Part shown: positions 17,938 through 25,828 of the stretch, piece after piece | Numbering within the stretch: the first letter of the stretch is position 1 | Layout: every line of letters starts with the position of its first letter | Assembly (NCBI GenBank): GCA_028281575.1 | Contig: JANQJP010000049.1 | Coordinates: forward strand, 1 to 47,754 | Length of the DNA: 47,754 nt | Source: Cellvibrionaceae bacterium | GTDB lineage: Bacteria > Pseudomonadota > Gammaproteobacteria > Pseudomonadales > Cellvibrionaceae | Reading direction: 5' to 3' | Position numbers and translations under genes: made by a program | The notes under the pieces: model-generated | What the model was told of the DNA's origin: nothing | Seen by the model: the letters and a program-made list of their open reading frames with translations, nothing else | Databases searched by the model: none

Positions 17938-18219
17938 TTAATTTTTCAAGATAGAAATTTTTTCTTCCTGGGACAATAGCGGTTTCATGGTATTGACAAG
18001 TTCCTGCCGTTCGCGGCTATGATACCAGCGTGTCCAGTCTTGATGAGATCGCCATTTGCACCAGAGAAAACGGTGGTTTTCGTCTTCAACTGAATGAAAC
18101 GCTTCCCCAGATACAAACCCGTGAGCGACAAATGTGCGCTGTAGCGCTTTTTTTAAAAACTCTTCATAGGTGGAAAGCATGCCCTCGGCAACGTGGCGCT
18201 CAATCAAAACATGAATCAT
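17938..18219 (-). CDS. antibiotic biosynthesis monooxygenase-like (ABM) protein
   Basis: 93 residues with a ferredoxin-like ABM fold pattern. It starts MIHVLIERHVAEGMLSTYEE, and the FHSVEDENHRFLWCKWRSHQDWTRWY core contains the usual aromatic pair. Members are cofactor-free oxygenases or stress proteins. No partner operon is visible, so the substrate cannot be given. It is convergent with yheU. Confidence 0.7.
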   Translation of the reverse strand: MIHVLIERHVAEGMLSTYEEFLKKALQRTFVAHGFVSGEAFHSVEDENHRFLWCKWRSHQDWTRWYHSRERQELVNTMKPLLSQEEKISILKN

Positions 18220-18323
18220 AAATTAAAAGCTCGTATTTAATTGATTCAGAAAAATTTATTGGTGCTAGATAGAGAAGTGTACTCGAACAGATCCTATAAT
18301 TTCAGCAACTTTTAGCATTTCCG

Positions 18324-18572
18324 ATGTCAGATAACGAACATTTTACAACGCATCATTTGGACACTTGCGGTCTAAGTTGCCCTGAGCCTGTTATGCTGCT
18401 TCACAGTGCCGTGCGTGATGCCAAGGCCGGCGATCATATTGTTATATTGGCGACTGACCCGGCGAGCGAGCGTGATATTTCTAAGTTCTGTGCGTATCTG
18501 GGGCATACGCTGGTGTCGATTGAAAGGCGAGAAAGTATTTTCACCTTTGAAATAATCAAAGGTGCGGTGTAA
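18324..18572 (+). CDS. tusA: sulfur carrier protein TusA
   Basis: An 82-residue sulfur relay protein with the signature LDTCGLSCPEPV. The first Cys (about residue 15) is the persulfide carrier for tRNA 2-thiolation and other sulfur transfer. The beta-alpha-beta-alpha layout and length match the family. A perfect hairpin lies immediately after the stop codon. Confidence 0.92.
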   Translation: MSDNEHFTTHHLDTCGLSCPEPVMLLHSAVRDAKAGDHIVILATDPASERDISKFCAYLGHTLVSIERRESIFTFEIIKGAV

Positions 18573-18600
18573 ACCTGAACGGCGTAGATGCCGTTCAGGT
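18573..18600. terminator. hairpin between convergent tusA and hypothetical gene
   Basis: A perfect 11 bp stem (ACCTGAACGGC / GCCGTTCAGGT) with a 6-base loop starts right after the tusA stop. Neither strand has a strong T-run (only TTT on the minus side), so it may be a weak bidirectional terminator or an mRNA end-stabilising hairpin. Confidence 0.6.
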
Positions 18601-18616
18601 AAAGGTAATTATAAAG

Positions 18617-19333
18617 TTAACTGGTGGAGCCGTTTGCAGACTCGTCAACAAGCATTGAAATGGCGGCCAGGGCTTCGGGGTCCTCAGATTTAATTTTGTT
18701 GGCGATATGGTGTTGAAAGAAATAACGAAAATTATCGTGTCCTTGAGCGGGATACAGGCATTTATCTCCTGGAAGAATCGGCGTGCTCTCGACTTTCTTT
18801 TCGTCGACAATCATTCCGAAAATTACACCGTCATGATGTAAACGCCAGCTTACGACCTCCTGCAGGGTAAGGGTTTTGGTTTTGGCGTTAGTCATCACCG
18901 CATGAGTACCGATAAGGTCAGGTATTTCCTGGATGATCTCGTGTGGGTCCTCGCATTGGTATTCGTAATATTCAGCGGCTGATTCAAGCTCTACCACTTT
19001 GTGTATTGGCGGTTCAAAAAATACTTCGTCAATACCCGGGTCATAGTAGCCTTCAAATTGGCCATTGAGTGGATCATTGATGTCTGGACATGCGAAGATA
19101 CCGTCGAGCCATGGGACCAGGCCGACAACACCGCCATCGGCGCGCAGCGCCCAGCACAATACTCTTAAGCTAAAGAGCTTATCGCTTCCAGATTCGTTAG
19201 AATAGAGCATTTCGAGGCCGTCGAGCTCAGGGGCCAGACGGATAAACCGCCCTTCCTCAAGAGAAGAAAGAGGTTTTCCTGTGAAAAGATCAATCACGTT
19301 ATCCGTATCGTGACTGGAGACCGTGTTTTTCAT
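18617..19333 (-). CDS. conserved hypothetical acidic protein
   Basis: About 238 residues from ATG 19331-19333, chosen because GGAGG lies 7 bases upstream. The longer in-frame start at 19366 lacks a site. The protein is acidic and soluble, with no signal or TM segment. It has Trp/Gly-rich stretches (LCWALRADGGVVGLVPWLDG, VVSWRLHHDGVIFGM) that look like two related beta units each ending in DG.[VI].G. I do not recognise the family. Confidence 0.75.
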   Translation of the reverse strand: MKNTVSSHDTDNVIDLFTGKPLSSLEEGRFIRLAPELDGLEMLYSNESGSDKLFSLRVLCWALRADGGVVGLVPWLDGIFACPDINDPLNGQFEGYYDPGIDEVFFEPPIHKVVELESAAEYYEYQCEDPHEIIQEIPDLIGTHAVMTNAKTKTLTLQEVVSWRLHHDGVIFGMIVDEKKVESTPILPGDKCLYPAQGHDNFRYFFQHHIANKIKSEDPEALAAISMLVDESANGSTS

Positions 19334-19450
19334 GGCAACGCCTCCAAAAGTACCCCGTAAGCACATGCGGTTGGGGGCTAATTGTGAATGCAGTAAAGAT
19401 TACCGCTACGACATACAGTATATTTACTTAAAAGATAACACAAGACCTGA

Positions 19451-19760
19451 GGAACCTCTCATTAACTTTGTGATGCCTCTGCGTGACCTAAAGCGGTTAA
19501 TCGTTAGGCGCGCTTCTTGTTAATGGCCTTAGTCCCCGGCAACTGCTCCTGCGTTGCCCTAATTACCTACATCCATGTAGGCATTAACAAGAAGCGCAAC
19601 ACCGCGAGTGACCGTTCTAGGTCGCGCCCTCCGGGGCCTTCAGGAATTCTCCCTGTCTGCGTTGATTTCGTTCGGAGGGCAACCAGCCCGCCTTACTCAA
19701 TCGCCTAAACAGGAAAAATTCCTGAAAGCCAGAGGCATTACAAAGTTAATGAGAGGTTCC
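19451..19760. mobile_element. MITE-like element with 31 bp terminal inverted repeats
   Basis: Positions 19451-19481 and 19730-19760 are inverted copies matching at 30 of 31 bases, both ending in GGAACC/GGTTCC. The 310 bp between them codes for nothing convincing. A second inverted pair of 16 bp lies inside (19510-19525 / 19582-19597). No clear target-site duplication flanks it. The structure fits a non-autonomous transposable element. Confidence 0.75.
19538..19581. repeat. two-hairpin REP-like unit inside the MITE-like element
   Basis: Hairpin 1 is GGCAAC, loop TGCTCCTGC, GTTGCC (19538-19558). Hairpin 2 is CCTACA, loop TCCA, TGTAGG (19566-19581). The same two loops with different but still paired stems occur twice at the window end (47664-47754). 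Confidence 0.8.
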
Positions 19761-19968
19761 CTGGTAGCAAATTTCCTCCACAGTGAAATTGTGGGTTTAT
19801 ACCAAATGTGCAGTTGATCATAGATTAAGTGTAGTTCAGTTTAGTGTCAGAAAGAAATATGGGGACGGGGGCGTCGGTTAACAAACCTGTCGGAATCATT
19901 GTGGCTGTGTTTAACAGGCTATTTAATTGCCGCTGGGGAACCAGCCCTCTTGGTCGGTGGTGCCGTAG

Positions 19969-20566
19969 AACCGCTCTATAGCTCAGCGAGCGACCTGGGC
20001 GATTATCGCCTATCCTATCCACTTAAGTCATGTTTACAAGGCAGAACTTGCCGTAGGAGTACCAAGAAGAACTCGGCAGGAGTATGAGGAAAATGTAGGG
20101 GAAATAGACATTTTTCTTCAGAACTTGATTGAGGCTGCGGAGGTTGCGTGAATAAATATAGTAAAGCGGAGCAAGAGTATTGGTTTGCATTAGTGCTTCT
20201 AAAGAGTGGGAAAACTTAAGTAGTTGATACCAGGTCTGTTAGGTTTAAATTTACCAAAAATACTATAGTGCCTGAAGCTGCTCGAGGTAAAAGGGTATGT
20301 GCGGTACGAGCGCTATCCGTTGCTTTGTGACGCTATTTCTAAAGCTGACGTAGATCGAAAAAAGATAACTGCAAAACGCACACGTTACCGCTAAAATTGA
20401 GAAGCCAATTTCACAAAAAAACAAAGAAAGGGATAAATAACTAAAGCTTGAATACGATCTTTTGATGTCTGAGTATTTAAATGTAGTGCGGAGAAATTTC
20501 GAGCTTGAGACAGGGCTGGCTGATAGTAGGGGTGCGGAGCTTATTCGTTTGCTGAATAAGCTTTAG
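19969..20566 (+). pseudogene. decayed coding region, family not recognised
   Basis: This stretch has coding-like pieces but no intact gene. One frame is open for 60 codons without a start (19969-20151, ending QNLIEAAEVA). A GTG ORF of 23 codons overlaps its stop (20148-20219), and after its TAA the same frame stays open for about another 37 codons. Near 20240-20395 another frame is open, and a 33-codon piece starts at ATG 20465. Base composition is AT-rich. I read it as remnants of one or two genes broken by stops and frameshifts. The rest of 19761-20655 shows nothing else. Confidence 0.35.
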
Positions 20567-20655
20567 GTGTTCGTAAGGTTTTTATCCTTCTACGGGGTGT
20601 TTAAATTATTCAGTAAAGTTACTTTTATGAAAAAGTCAGTAGCAGGAATTTTTAA

Positions 20656-21183
20656 ATGAATATCTTGGAAAATGATAATGAGTGCTGTCAGCATTTGATA
20701 GACGCATTTACGCAGATTTTTCCAAGCCTCACTATAAAAGGTGGGGTAGAAGAACCATTTTATCAAGCTCCAAAATCTGGCGAAATGGCGGTTTTGTATT
20801 TTAGGCATAACTACCCGCGAAGTTTGTTGCATGAGATTTCGCACTATTGTTTAGCTGGTGATCGGCGAAGGCAAATTGACGATTTTGGTTATTGGTATTC
20901 TCCGTGTGGAAGATCTCCAGAAGAGCAACGGAGGTTTGAAACTGTCGAAGCTAGACCTCAGGGGTTAGAAAAAGCGATGTGCGACATTTTAGAGATCAAA
21001 TTTTTACCAAGTTTAGATGATTTTTCTGGACGTCCTCCATCTAAAACATTTTTGCACCAGTTAGATGTGTCTTATCAAGAGATGTTGGTTAATCCGCCAC
21101 CTACAGCCAAAAGAGCGCTTATGGGGTTAAAACGTTATTTAGAGGTAGCTGCTTTATCTGCTCAAAAAGTCAGGCAATTCTAA
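20656..21183 (+). CDS. epmC: elongation factor P hydroxylase EpmC
   Basis: A 175-residue protein matching EpmC (YfcM), which hydroxylates the beta-lysylated Lys of EF-P. The metal-site motif HEISH is followed by YCLAGDRRRQIDDFGYWY, and the conserved FETVEARPQGLE lies downstream. The length is normal (E. coli about 182). It is AT-rich beside the core genes. A remnant of a second epmC lies 3.6 kb away next to the exonuclease gene, so this copy may be a transferred or displaced one. Confidence 0.9.
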   Translation: MNILENDNECCQHLIDAFTQIFPSLTIKGGVEEPFYQAPKSGEMAVLYFRHNYPRSLLHEISHYCLAGDRRRQIDDFGYWYSPCGRSPEEQRRFETVEARPQGLEKAMCDILEIKFLPSLDDFSGRPPSKTFLHQLDVSYQEMLVNPPPTAKRALMGLKRYLEVAALSAQKVRQF

Positions 21184-21340
21184 AGAATTTTATATTTCGT
21201 TTAGGTGGATTAAATTAATACAGCACAGTCGATTGAAAATCAGCGATTAAAACAGTCGTTGGCAAACATATAGCGTAATAATCTCCCGAAGGTTACAGTT
21301 TTTGATCGTTTTAAGTGAAATAACTTTTCACCTATAAAAA

Positions 21341-21574
21341 ATGGGGAAGATCATTTTTGTTTCCATAACTGTAGTGCATGAGAAGAGCGAGAAAATGTTC
21401 GCACTTATATGTGTAGTGCCCGAAAAGATATTTAAAAGCAACCCCTCCCCAAGCAGTCTGGTGGACTTGGGCGGTGTCTCCGGGGGAGGTGGTACAAACC
21501 ACGGTATTGTCGATTTGGCGCCCAACGGACAGAGCCAGCAGTATTCTATTTTAAACCACTTTTGTGGCGATTAA
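21341..21574 (+). CDS. doubtful small ORF, possible peptide gene
   Basis: 77 codons from ATG 21341, or about 59 from ATG 21395. No good Shine-Dalgarno precedes 21341. The second half is Gly/Ser/Asn-rich and has two similar motifs, LVDLGG (40-45) and IVDLAP (56-61). A cassette with an Asp/Asn hydroxylase-like enzyme and two methyltransferases converges on it, so a substrate peptide is imaginable, but coding is unproven. A GTGAAA/TTTCAC hairpin (21315-21331) and TATAAA lie just upstream. The rest of 21184-21627 shows nothing. Confidence 0.2.
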   Translation: MGKIIFVSITVVHEKSEKMFALICVVPEKIFKSNPSPSSLVDLGGVSGGGGTNHGIVDLAPNGQSQQYSILNHFCGD

Positions 21575-21627
21575 TTTTAGTATCTGTATGCTGGGCCTTT
21601 TTCCGCCCAGGAATTAAAATGTCTTTT

Positions 21628-22659
21628 TTACATATCACACTGCTGTCGGCGGTTAAAAATAAATCCCGGTTGTGCGCCTGTCTGATAGGCGACATCGAGA
21701 ATGTCTCCTCCGGCAGGTTGTGATGCCAAAGCTGGATAGTAAGGGTGAGTAATACCATCTTCGTATTCATGCAGGCGGATATTATCGATAAATAAAAGGC
21801 GGGTGCATAAGGCGAAATGATAGCTTGCGTCCGGCCTCTCCAAAATATTGAGTGAGTTGGCACGGATCGTTTTTTTCTGGTGGCCGGCTTTGAGGTAGGT
21901 ATGTCGATCAAGTTTGAATACCGTGCCGATAGCCCGGCGGAATTTTGTTATTTCTGTGCCGTTAAGCTTTTGCTTACTGAAGCACTGTTGCTGGACGTAT
22001 TCGAGTTCACCAGATGCGTCTATCCAGTTGGCATGTATATCAATTTGACCTGGCAGTAATTGCCCGTCTTCAACCAAGAATGGAGCAAAATGATTAACCA
22101 GGGCTACATGTCCCTCTCGTTGGAGGCCATTTAACATGCATTCGAGTATCAAGACATCGAAGTTTTTCGATGGCTGCCATGTGCTTGCCTCAGCGCAGAT
22201 CATATCAGCCACCATGTGGTCTTTGCCTAGATAATCTATCAGTTGCTCTAAGTGATTCAGTGCCGCTTGATGATAATCAATGAAAGTGATTTTTACTTGT
22301 GCATTTAGGTGGCCTGCCAGCAAAGGCAAAACTAAAGAAGCAAAAGGTCCGCATCCGGGATAAATAATATGAATTGTTTTTTTGTGTTGCTGCCGCGCCA
22401 GTGTGGCTTTTAAGGCGCGCCAATAAGCCAGAGTGCGGGGTGCGCTCTTAATACATCGGGCAGCTGTTTTCGGGGCAATACATATGCCCTGGCCACTTGT
22501 CTCGGTTGCACTGTTGTTGATCAGAGACGTCGAAGATATGTGTGACAATTGATCATGGATTTTGTTTAAGTCATGCTCTTTTTGTGTGGTGTTTGACGAA
22601 GTATCAAGTACATCCTCAATATATTTAGGTAACGCTTCTTTTAAGTCACTCAAGGCCAT
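21628..22659 (-). CDS. PRMT-like SAM-dependent methyltransferase (second of a pair)
   Basis: About 343 residues from ATG 22659 (GAAGAG 7 bases upstream); TTG 22674 is the alternative. Motif I is IYPGCGPFA, motif II ends FIDYH, and a PRMT-like double-E-loop counterpart reads LECMLNGLQREG (Glu-Cys-Met in place of Ser-Glu-Met). A beta-barrel-like C-terminal half follows. It is paralogous to the upstream gene and overlaps it by 14 bp, so the pair is co-translated. Substrate unknown. Confidence 0.7.
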   Translation of the reverse strand: MALSDLKEALPKYIEDVLDTSSNTTQKEHDLNKIHDQLSHISSTSLINNSATETSGQGICIAPKTAARCIKSAPRTLAYWRALKATLARQQHKKTIHIIYPGCGPFASLVLPLLAGHLNAQVKITFIDYHQAALNHLEQLIDYLGKDHMVADMICAEASTWQPSKNFDVLILECMLNGLQREGHVALVNHFAPFLVEDGQLLPGQIDIHANWIDASGELEYVQQQCFSKQKLNGTEITKFRRAIGTVFKLDRHTYLKAGHQKKTIRANSLNILERPDASYHFALCTRLLFIDNIRLHEYEDGITHPYYPALASQPAGGDILDVAYQTGAQPGFIFNRRQQCDM

Positions 22660-23971
22660 GGTGACACTCTTCAAGGTGTTGATTGAGCTGGTCTAACTGA
22701 CAGCTATCTAATTTTGGACTATGTTGTTCCACCCAGCGCTCAAAGTCATCAAATTTTAATCTCGGTTGATATGAATAAGATAGCCATTGCTGGTGGCTGC
22801 CGCCTAATTTCCTGATCAATAGATCGTCCAATGGCCATTCGCGTTGCTGTAACTGTTTGTCCAGGTCATTAAATATATCGAGCTGAGTCTTCTGCCAAAA
22901 TCGCTTCAAGTGAAAAATGCCCAGATTGCCCGTTTTATCAAAGGCTGCCAGGTTTGAATCCGGTCGATATCTCGGCACATCAAATTTAAATTCCGCTATG
23001 GGTTGCAACTGGTATTGATACGCAATTTTGTCTCCAGGTTTGATATCCAGGTTTTTTAAAAAAATGGGTATATTCAGGCTGGATTGATTTTCTTTCAACC
23101 AGTGATCGGCATAAACTTGAATATCCGTGCTCAACATTAGCGTGTCGAAAGGCGTGGATGATGTGGGAATTTGAAAGGTGCCGGCTATTTTAGGTGTGTT
23201 ATCTGGATATTTGTTTTTCGCTAAAGTGTTTGATGTCGCGCGATTCAAGCGAAAGAAAGTTGTTAAGTGGTGCTTTTTCCCCTTGTCTGTCGCTTCACTG
23301 GTATCCCTGTTTAATCCCCATGCGTCCAGTTTTATCTGCTCTGGTATTAACGACCCGCTTGATGCTAAAAATTGTTGCAAGTGACAGAAAATAGCGATTT
23401 GCGGCTCTCTGCGCAGCAGGGTGTTCATGGTCTCAGAGACAATTAGATCAAATTCAATATGATCCGGATTGTCCCAGGTACATGCATCTGCGCAATGCAC
23501 TCCCTGGATCGAATCCCGGATGTTTAAGGCGTCTATCATTTTGTGAATGGCATCGATGTTTTCCTGATGGATATCAATCAGGGTTACACAAAGCGTCTTG
23601 TCAGATAAAAGTGCGGCAAGGGGTAATAAAAGAATGCCGAACGGACCGGTACCCGCGTATAAAACATGCACCTTTTTTTTAACTTTTGCCTGGTCTATCA
23701 AAGCGTCCTTAATGCCTTTAATAAAGACCTGGGTGCGCAGCATTTCTTTCGTGCATTTTGCCGCTTGTACTGGAGAAATTGCGACACCATTGGCTGAATC
23801 GACATCGTGCCAGCGGTTCATATCATCTTCGCTGGAGATGCCGCTGATAATAGAACACAACTCAGCTATCCGATCGGTGACTGGTTTGACTAAGCCCGCC
23901 TGGTCGGGAAGTATTAATAGCTCTTCAACTGATTTGAGTAGTTCCAGCGCGGCTTGTTGATGATTGGGCAT
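22646..23971 (-). CDS. PRMT-like SAM-dependent methyltransferase (first of a pair)
   Basis: 441 residues. A helical N-terminal segment (1-95) precedes a Rossmann methyltransferase domain with motif I LYAGTGPFG (104-112), acidic D133 (LIDIH), and SETMNTLLRRE (179-189), which resembles the double-E loop of protein arginine methyltransferases. A beta-rich middle and a helical C-terminal extension follow. An AGGTAG lies 6 bases before the ATG. It follows the dioxygenase gene by 21 bp. The substrate could be a peptide or a small molecule. Confidence 0.7.
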   Translation of the reverse strand: MPNHQQAALELLKSVEELLILPDQAGLVKPVTDRIAELCSIISGISSEDDMNRWHDVDSANGVAISPVQAAKCTKEMLRTQVFIKGIKDALIDQAKVKKKVHVLYAGTGPFGILLLPLAALLSDKTLCVTLIDIHQENIDAIHKMIDALNIRDSIQGVHCADACTWDNPDHIEFDLIVSETMNTLLRREPQIAIFCHLQQFLASSGSLIPEQIKLDAWGLNRDTSEATDKGKKHHLTTFFRLNRATSNTLAKNKYPDNTPKIAGTFQIPTSSTPFDTLMLSTDIQVYADHWLKENQSSLNIPIFLKNLDIKPGDKIAYQYQLQPIAEFKFDVPRYRPDSNLAAFDKTGNLGIFHLKRFWQKTQLDIFNDLDKQLQQREWPLDDLLIRKLGGSHQQWLSYSYQPRLKFDDFERWVEQHSPKLDSCQLDQLNQHLEECHHGLE

Positions 23972-23992
23972 GTAAGTCTACCTATATAAGCT

Positions 23993-24601
23993 TCAGCATA
24001 TTTTTGAGTGTAACCATTCGTTCGCCGTGCAGTCGATGACCAAATTGATTCTTGCTTCGAGTCCATTATTTGTTACCGCGTGTGGCTGGTCAGCGTTGAT
24101 ATACCAAAGGTCGCCAGGTTGCATGGCCAACTTTTTATTGTCGCTGGTAAATTCAACCGAGTCGCAAAACTGTAATGGCACGTGTAAACGTGCTTCGCCG
24201 GATTCGAGGTTCAGCTCTGCATCCCGATGTGGTTTTATTCTGGCAGCAGGCGCCAATTGCATTAAACGCACAGATTTTTTGTCACATTTAACTGCATCCA
24301 GAAATTTTTTTATAGTTGGAAGTCGTTTAAGTCTCGGTAGGTCCTGCCAGACACCGTTTTCCTCAATAGCAAAGCTTTGCAATATTGGGTGGGCATTCGC
24401 GTATTGGGATAATGTACGTAGAGGTAAGACAGACCACTGGCCTTCGTGGGCCTGAGTATTGACGTGAACGATCCAGTCTTGATCTGGTAGTTGGTGGATT
24501 TCCTTGACAGCCAATGCCACCTGATCGGAAAAGTTGAGATCAAGACATTGCGATGGATGATTTTCCTGAGCCATTGCAGTATTTGTGAGAGGGATTCGCA
24601 T
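23993..24601 (-). CDS. aspartyl/asparaginyl beta-hydroxylase-like dioxygenase
   Basis: 202 residues of the Asp/Asn beta-hydroxylase fold. Iron ligands are H125 in PHRDAE and H174 in QPHAVTN, with R184 (RINLVID) as the 2-oxoglutarate-binding Arg. The PGDLWYIN strand is typical. No signal peptide or TM, so it is a cytosolic 2OG/Fe(II) hydroxylase acting on a protein, peptide or amino acid. The start is ATG 24601 or ATG 24574 (residue 10), and neither has a clear ribosome site. It leads the methyltransferase cassette. Confidence 0.8.
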   Translation of the reverse strand: MRIPLTNTAMAQENHPSQCLDLNFSDQVALAVKEIHQLPDQDWIVHVNTQAHEGQWSVLPLRTLSQYANAHPILQSFAIEENGVWQDLPRLKRLPTIKKFLDAVKCDKKSVRLMQLAPAARIKPHRDAELNLESGEARLHVPLQFCDSVEFTSDNKKLAMQPGDLWYINADQPHAVTNNGLEARINLVIDCTANEWLHSKIC

Positions 24602-24824
24602 AGGTCAAGACCAGTCAGGAGCCAACGATTTTTCCAGGGTATTTCCAGACGGATGGCGTCATGGACATCTCAGATGTACACCCCGATAGATATAAATAAA
24701 GATACTATAATAATTGCTGCGATCAAATTAGTTTAGACAAGCCCTCGGCGTTTGACAAAAAAACTCCTTGCAAAATCCTTTTTAAACAAGTTGTTATTTA
24801 TCAATAGGTGACATATATACATTT

Positions 24825-24944
24825 ATGGATATTAGATTGCTAGAGGAGGCAGCCCACTGGTGTGTTGCCGGCGACGAGAGAAGACGGAAGCGGGATTACG
24901 GTTATTGGGACGCGCCAGATGGTCGCAGTGAGGCATTGGGCTAA
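24825..24944 (+). pseudogene. epmC: 39-codon remnant of a second epmC
   Basis: The ATG-TAA frame encodes a piece matching the metal-site core of EpmC (AAHWCVAGDERRR, then DYGYWDAPDGRS). Both the N-terminal half and the conserved FE.VE.KPQ region are missing, and the HE of HEIAH has become EE. It ends 4 bp before the exonuclease GTG, where a full epmC is the usual neighbour. I read it as the internally deleted native gene. Confidence 0.75.
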
Positions 24945-24948
24945 ATAC

Positions 24949-25824
24949 GTGCGCTACTATTTGATTGATTGTTGCATATATATATTCAGATTTTATTTTT
25001 CTCAAAAAACGAGCTTGATTTCGCGCTCGGGCCGAGAAGTGTCGTCTGTTATTGCGTTTAGTCATTGGTTATTTAAATTTCTTGAAAAAGAGAAACCAAA
25101 ATATGTAGCAGCTTGTTTTGATGAGAGTTTGGGCTCCTGCTTTCGCAACAAAATTTATCCAGAATATAAATCAAACAGACTCCCTCCGGATGAATCTCTT
25201 AGCTACGAATTACTCGCGTGTAAAAAAATATGTGAATTTGCGGGAGTACCTGTTTTTGCATCAAACGCTTTTGAGGCGGATGATCTTATTGCATCATTGG
25301 CGCACTTTTCGGAAGCTCGGGGAGTGGAGCCGATAATTTGTAGCCGGGACAAAGACCTGGCGCAGTTGCTCACGCTCAAAAATGCCCGTCTGTGGGACTA
25401 TGGCTATGAAGAGCCAATGTCTGCAGAAGCTTTTAAAAAGCGCACGGGTATTGCGGCGAAAAATATGGCGGAATATTTAGCGATTGTCGGTGACCCGTCT
25501 GATGCGATCACAGGTGTTGAAGGCGTTGGTAAAAAAACGGCTGTCGCACTATTGGACGCCTTTGGTAGCTGGGATGAAATAAAAAACAATATCGACGCAA
25601 TTCCCAAGCTTCCTATTCGTGGCGCTGCAAAAGTGGCGGACAGAATAAACAGCCAGCTTGCGTTAGTGGATTTTAATCTACAACTTACGCGACTCGACTG
25701 TGGAAGCCTTAAAGCCGATAAAATACGTTATCAACGAAAACCTAAAGATGAAGAGCAGCTGCGGATATTGTTTCAGGAATTTAATGCTCCGAAGTCACTT
25801 TTAGAGCAGGTAGGAAAAATTTAG
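24949..25824 (+). CDS. 5'-3' exonuclease / flap endonuclease-like (ExoIX type)
   Basis: About 291 residues from GTG 24949, which gives VRYYLIDCCIYIFRFYF like the family start. The longer frame from 24862 reads through the epmC remnant. Acidic metal ligands are seen in LIDCCIY, CFDES, FEADDL, CSRDKDL and GDPSDAI, followed by the helix-hairpin-helix GVEGVGKKTAVALL. It resembles the 5' nuclease domain of Pol I or Xni. The set looks catalytically complete. It ends 4 bp before pdxB. Confidence 0.85.
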   Translation: MRYYLIDCCIYIFRFYFSQKTSLISRSGREVSSVIAFSHWLFKFLEKEKPKYVAACFDESLGSCFRNKIYPEYKSNRLPPDESLSYELLACKKICEFAGVPVFASNAFEADDLIASLAHFSEARGVEPIICSRDKDLAQLLTLKNARLWDYGYEEPMSAEAFKKRTGIAAKNMAEYLAIVGDPSDAITGVEGVGKKTAVALLDAFGSWDEIKNNIDAIPKLPIRGAAKVADRINSQLALVDFNLQLTRLDCGSLKADKIRYQRKPKDEEQLRILFQEFNAPKSLLEQVGKI

Positions 25825-25828
25825 TGTT

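Noticed and set aside
23598-23960. 120-codon plus-strand frame inside the first methyltransferase gene
   Set aside because: It lies wholly antisense to a clear coding frame and resembles nothing.
24602-24824. Two tiny minus-strand frames (11 and 18 codons, the second hydrophobic) upstream of the dioxygenase gene
   Set aside because: The first has a good AAGGAG, but both are too short to support without conservation data; they may be chance.
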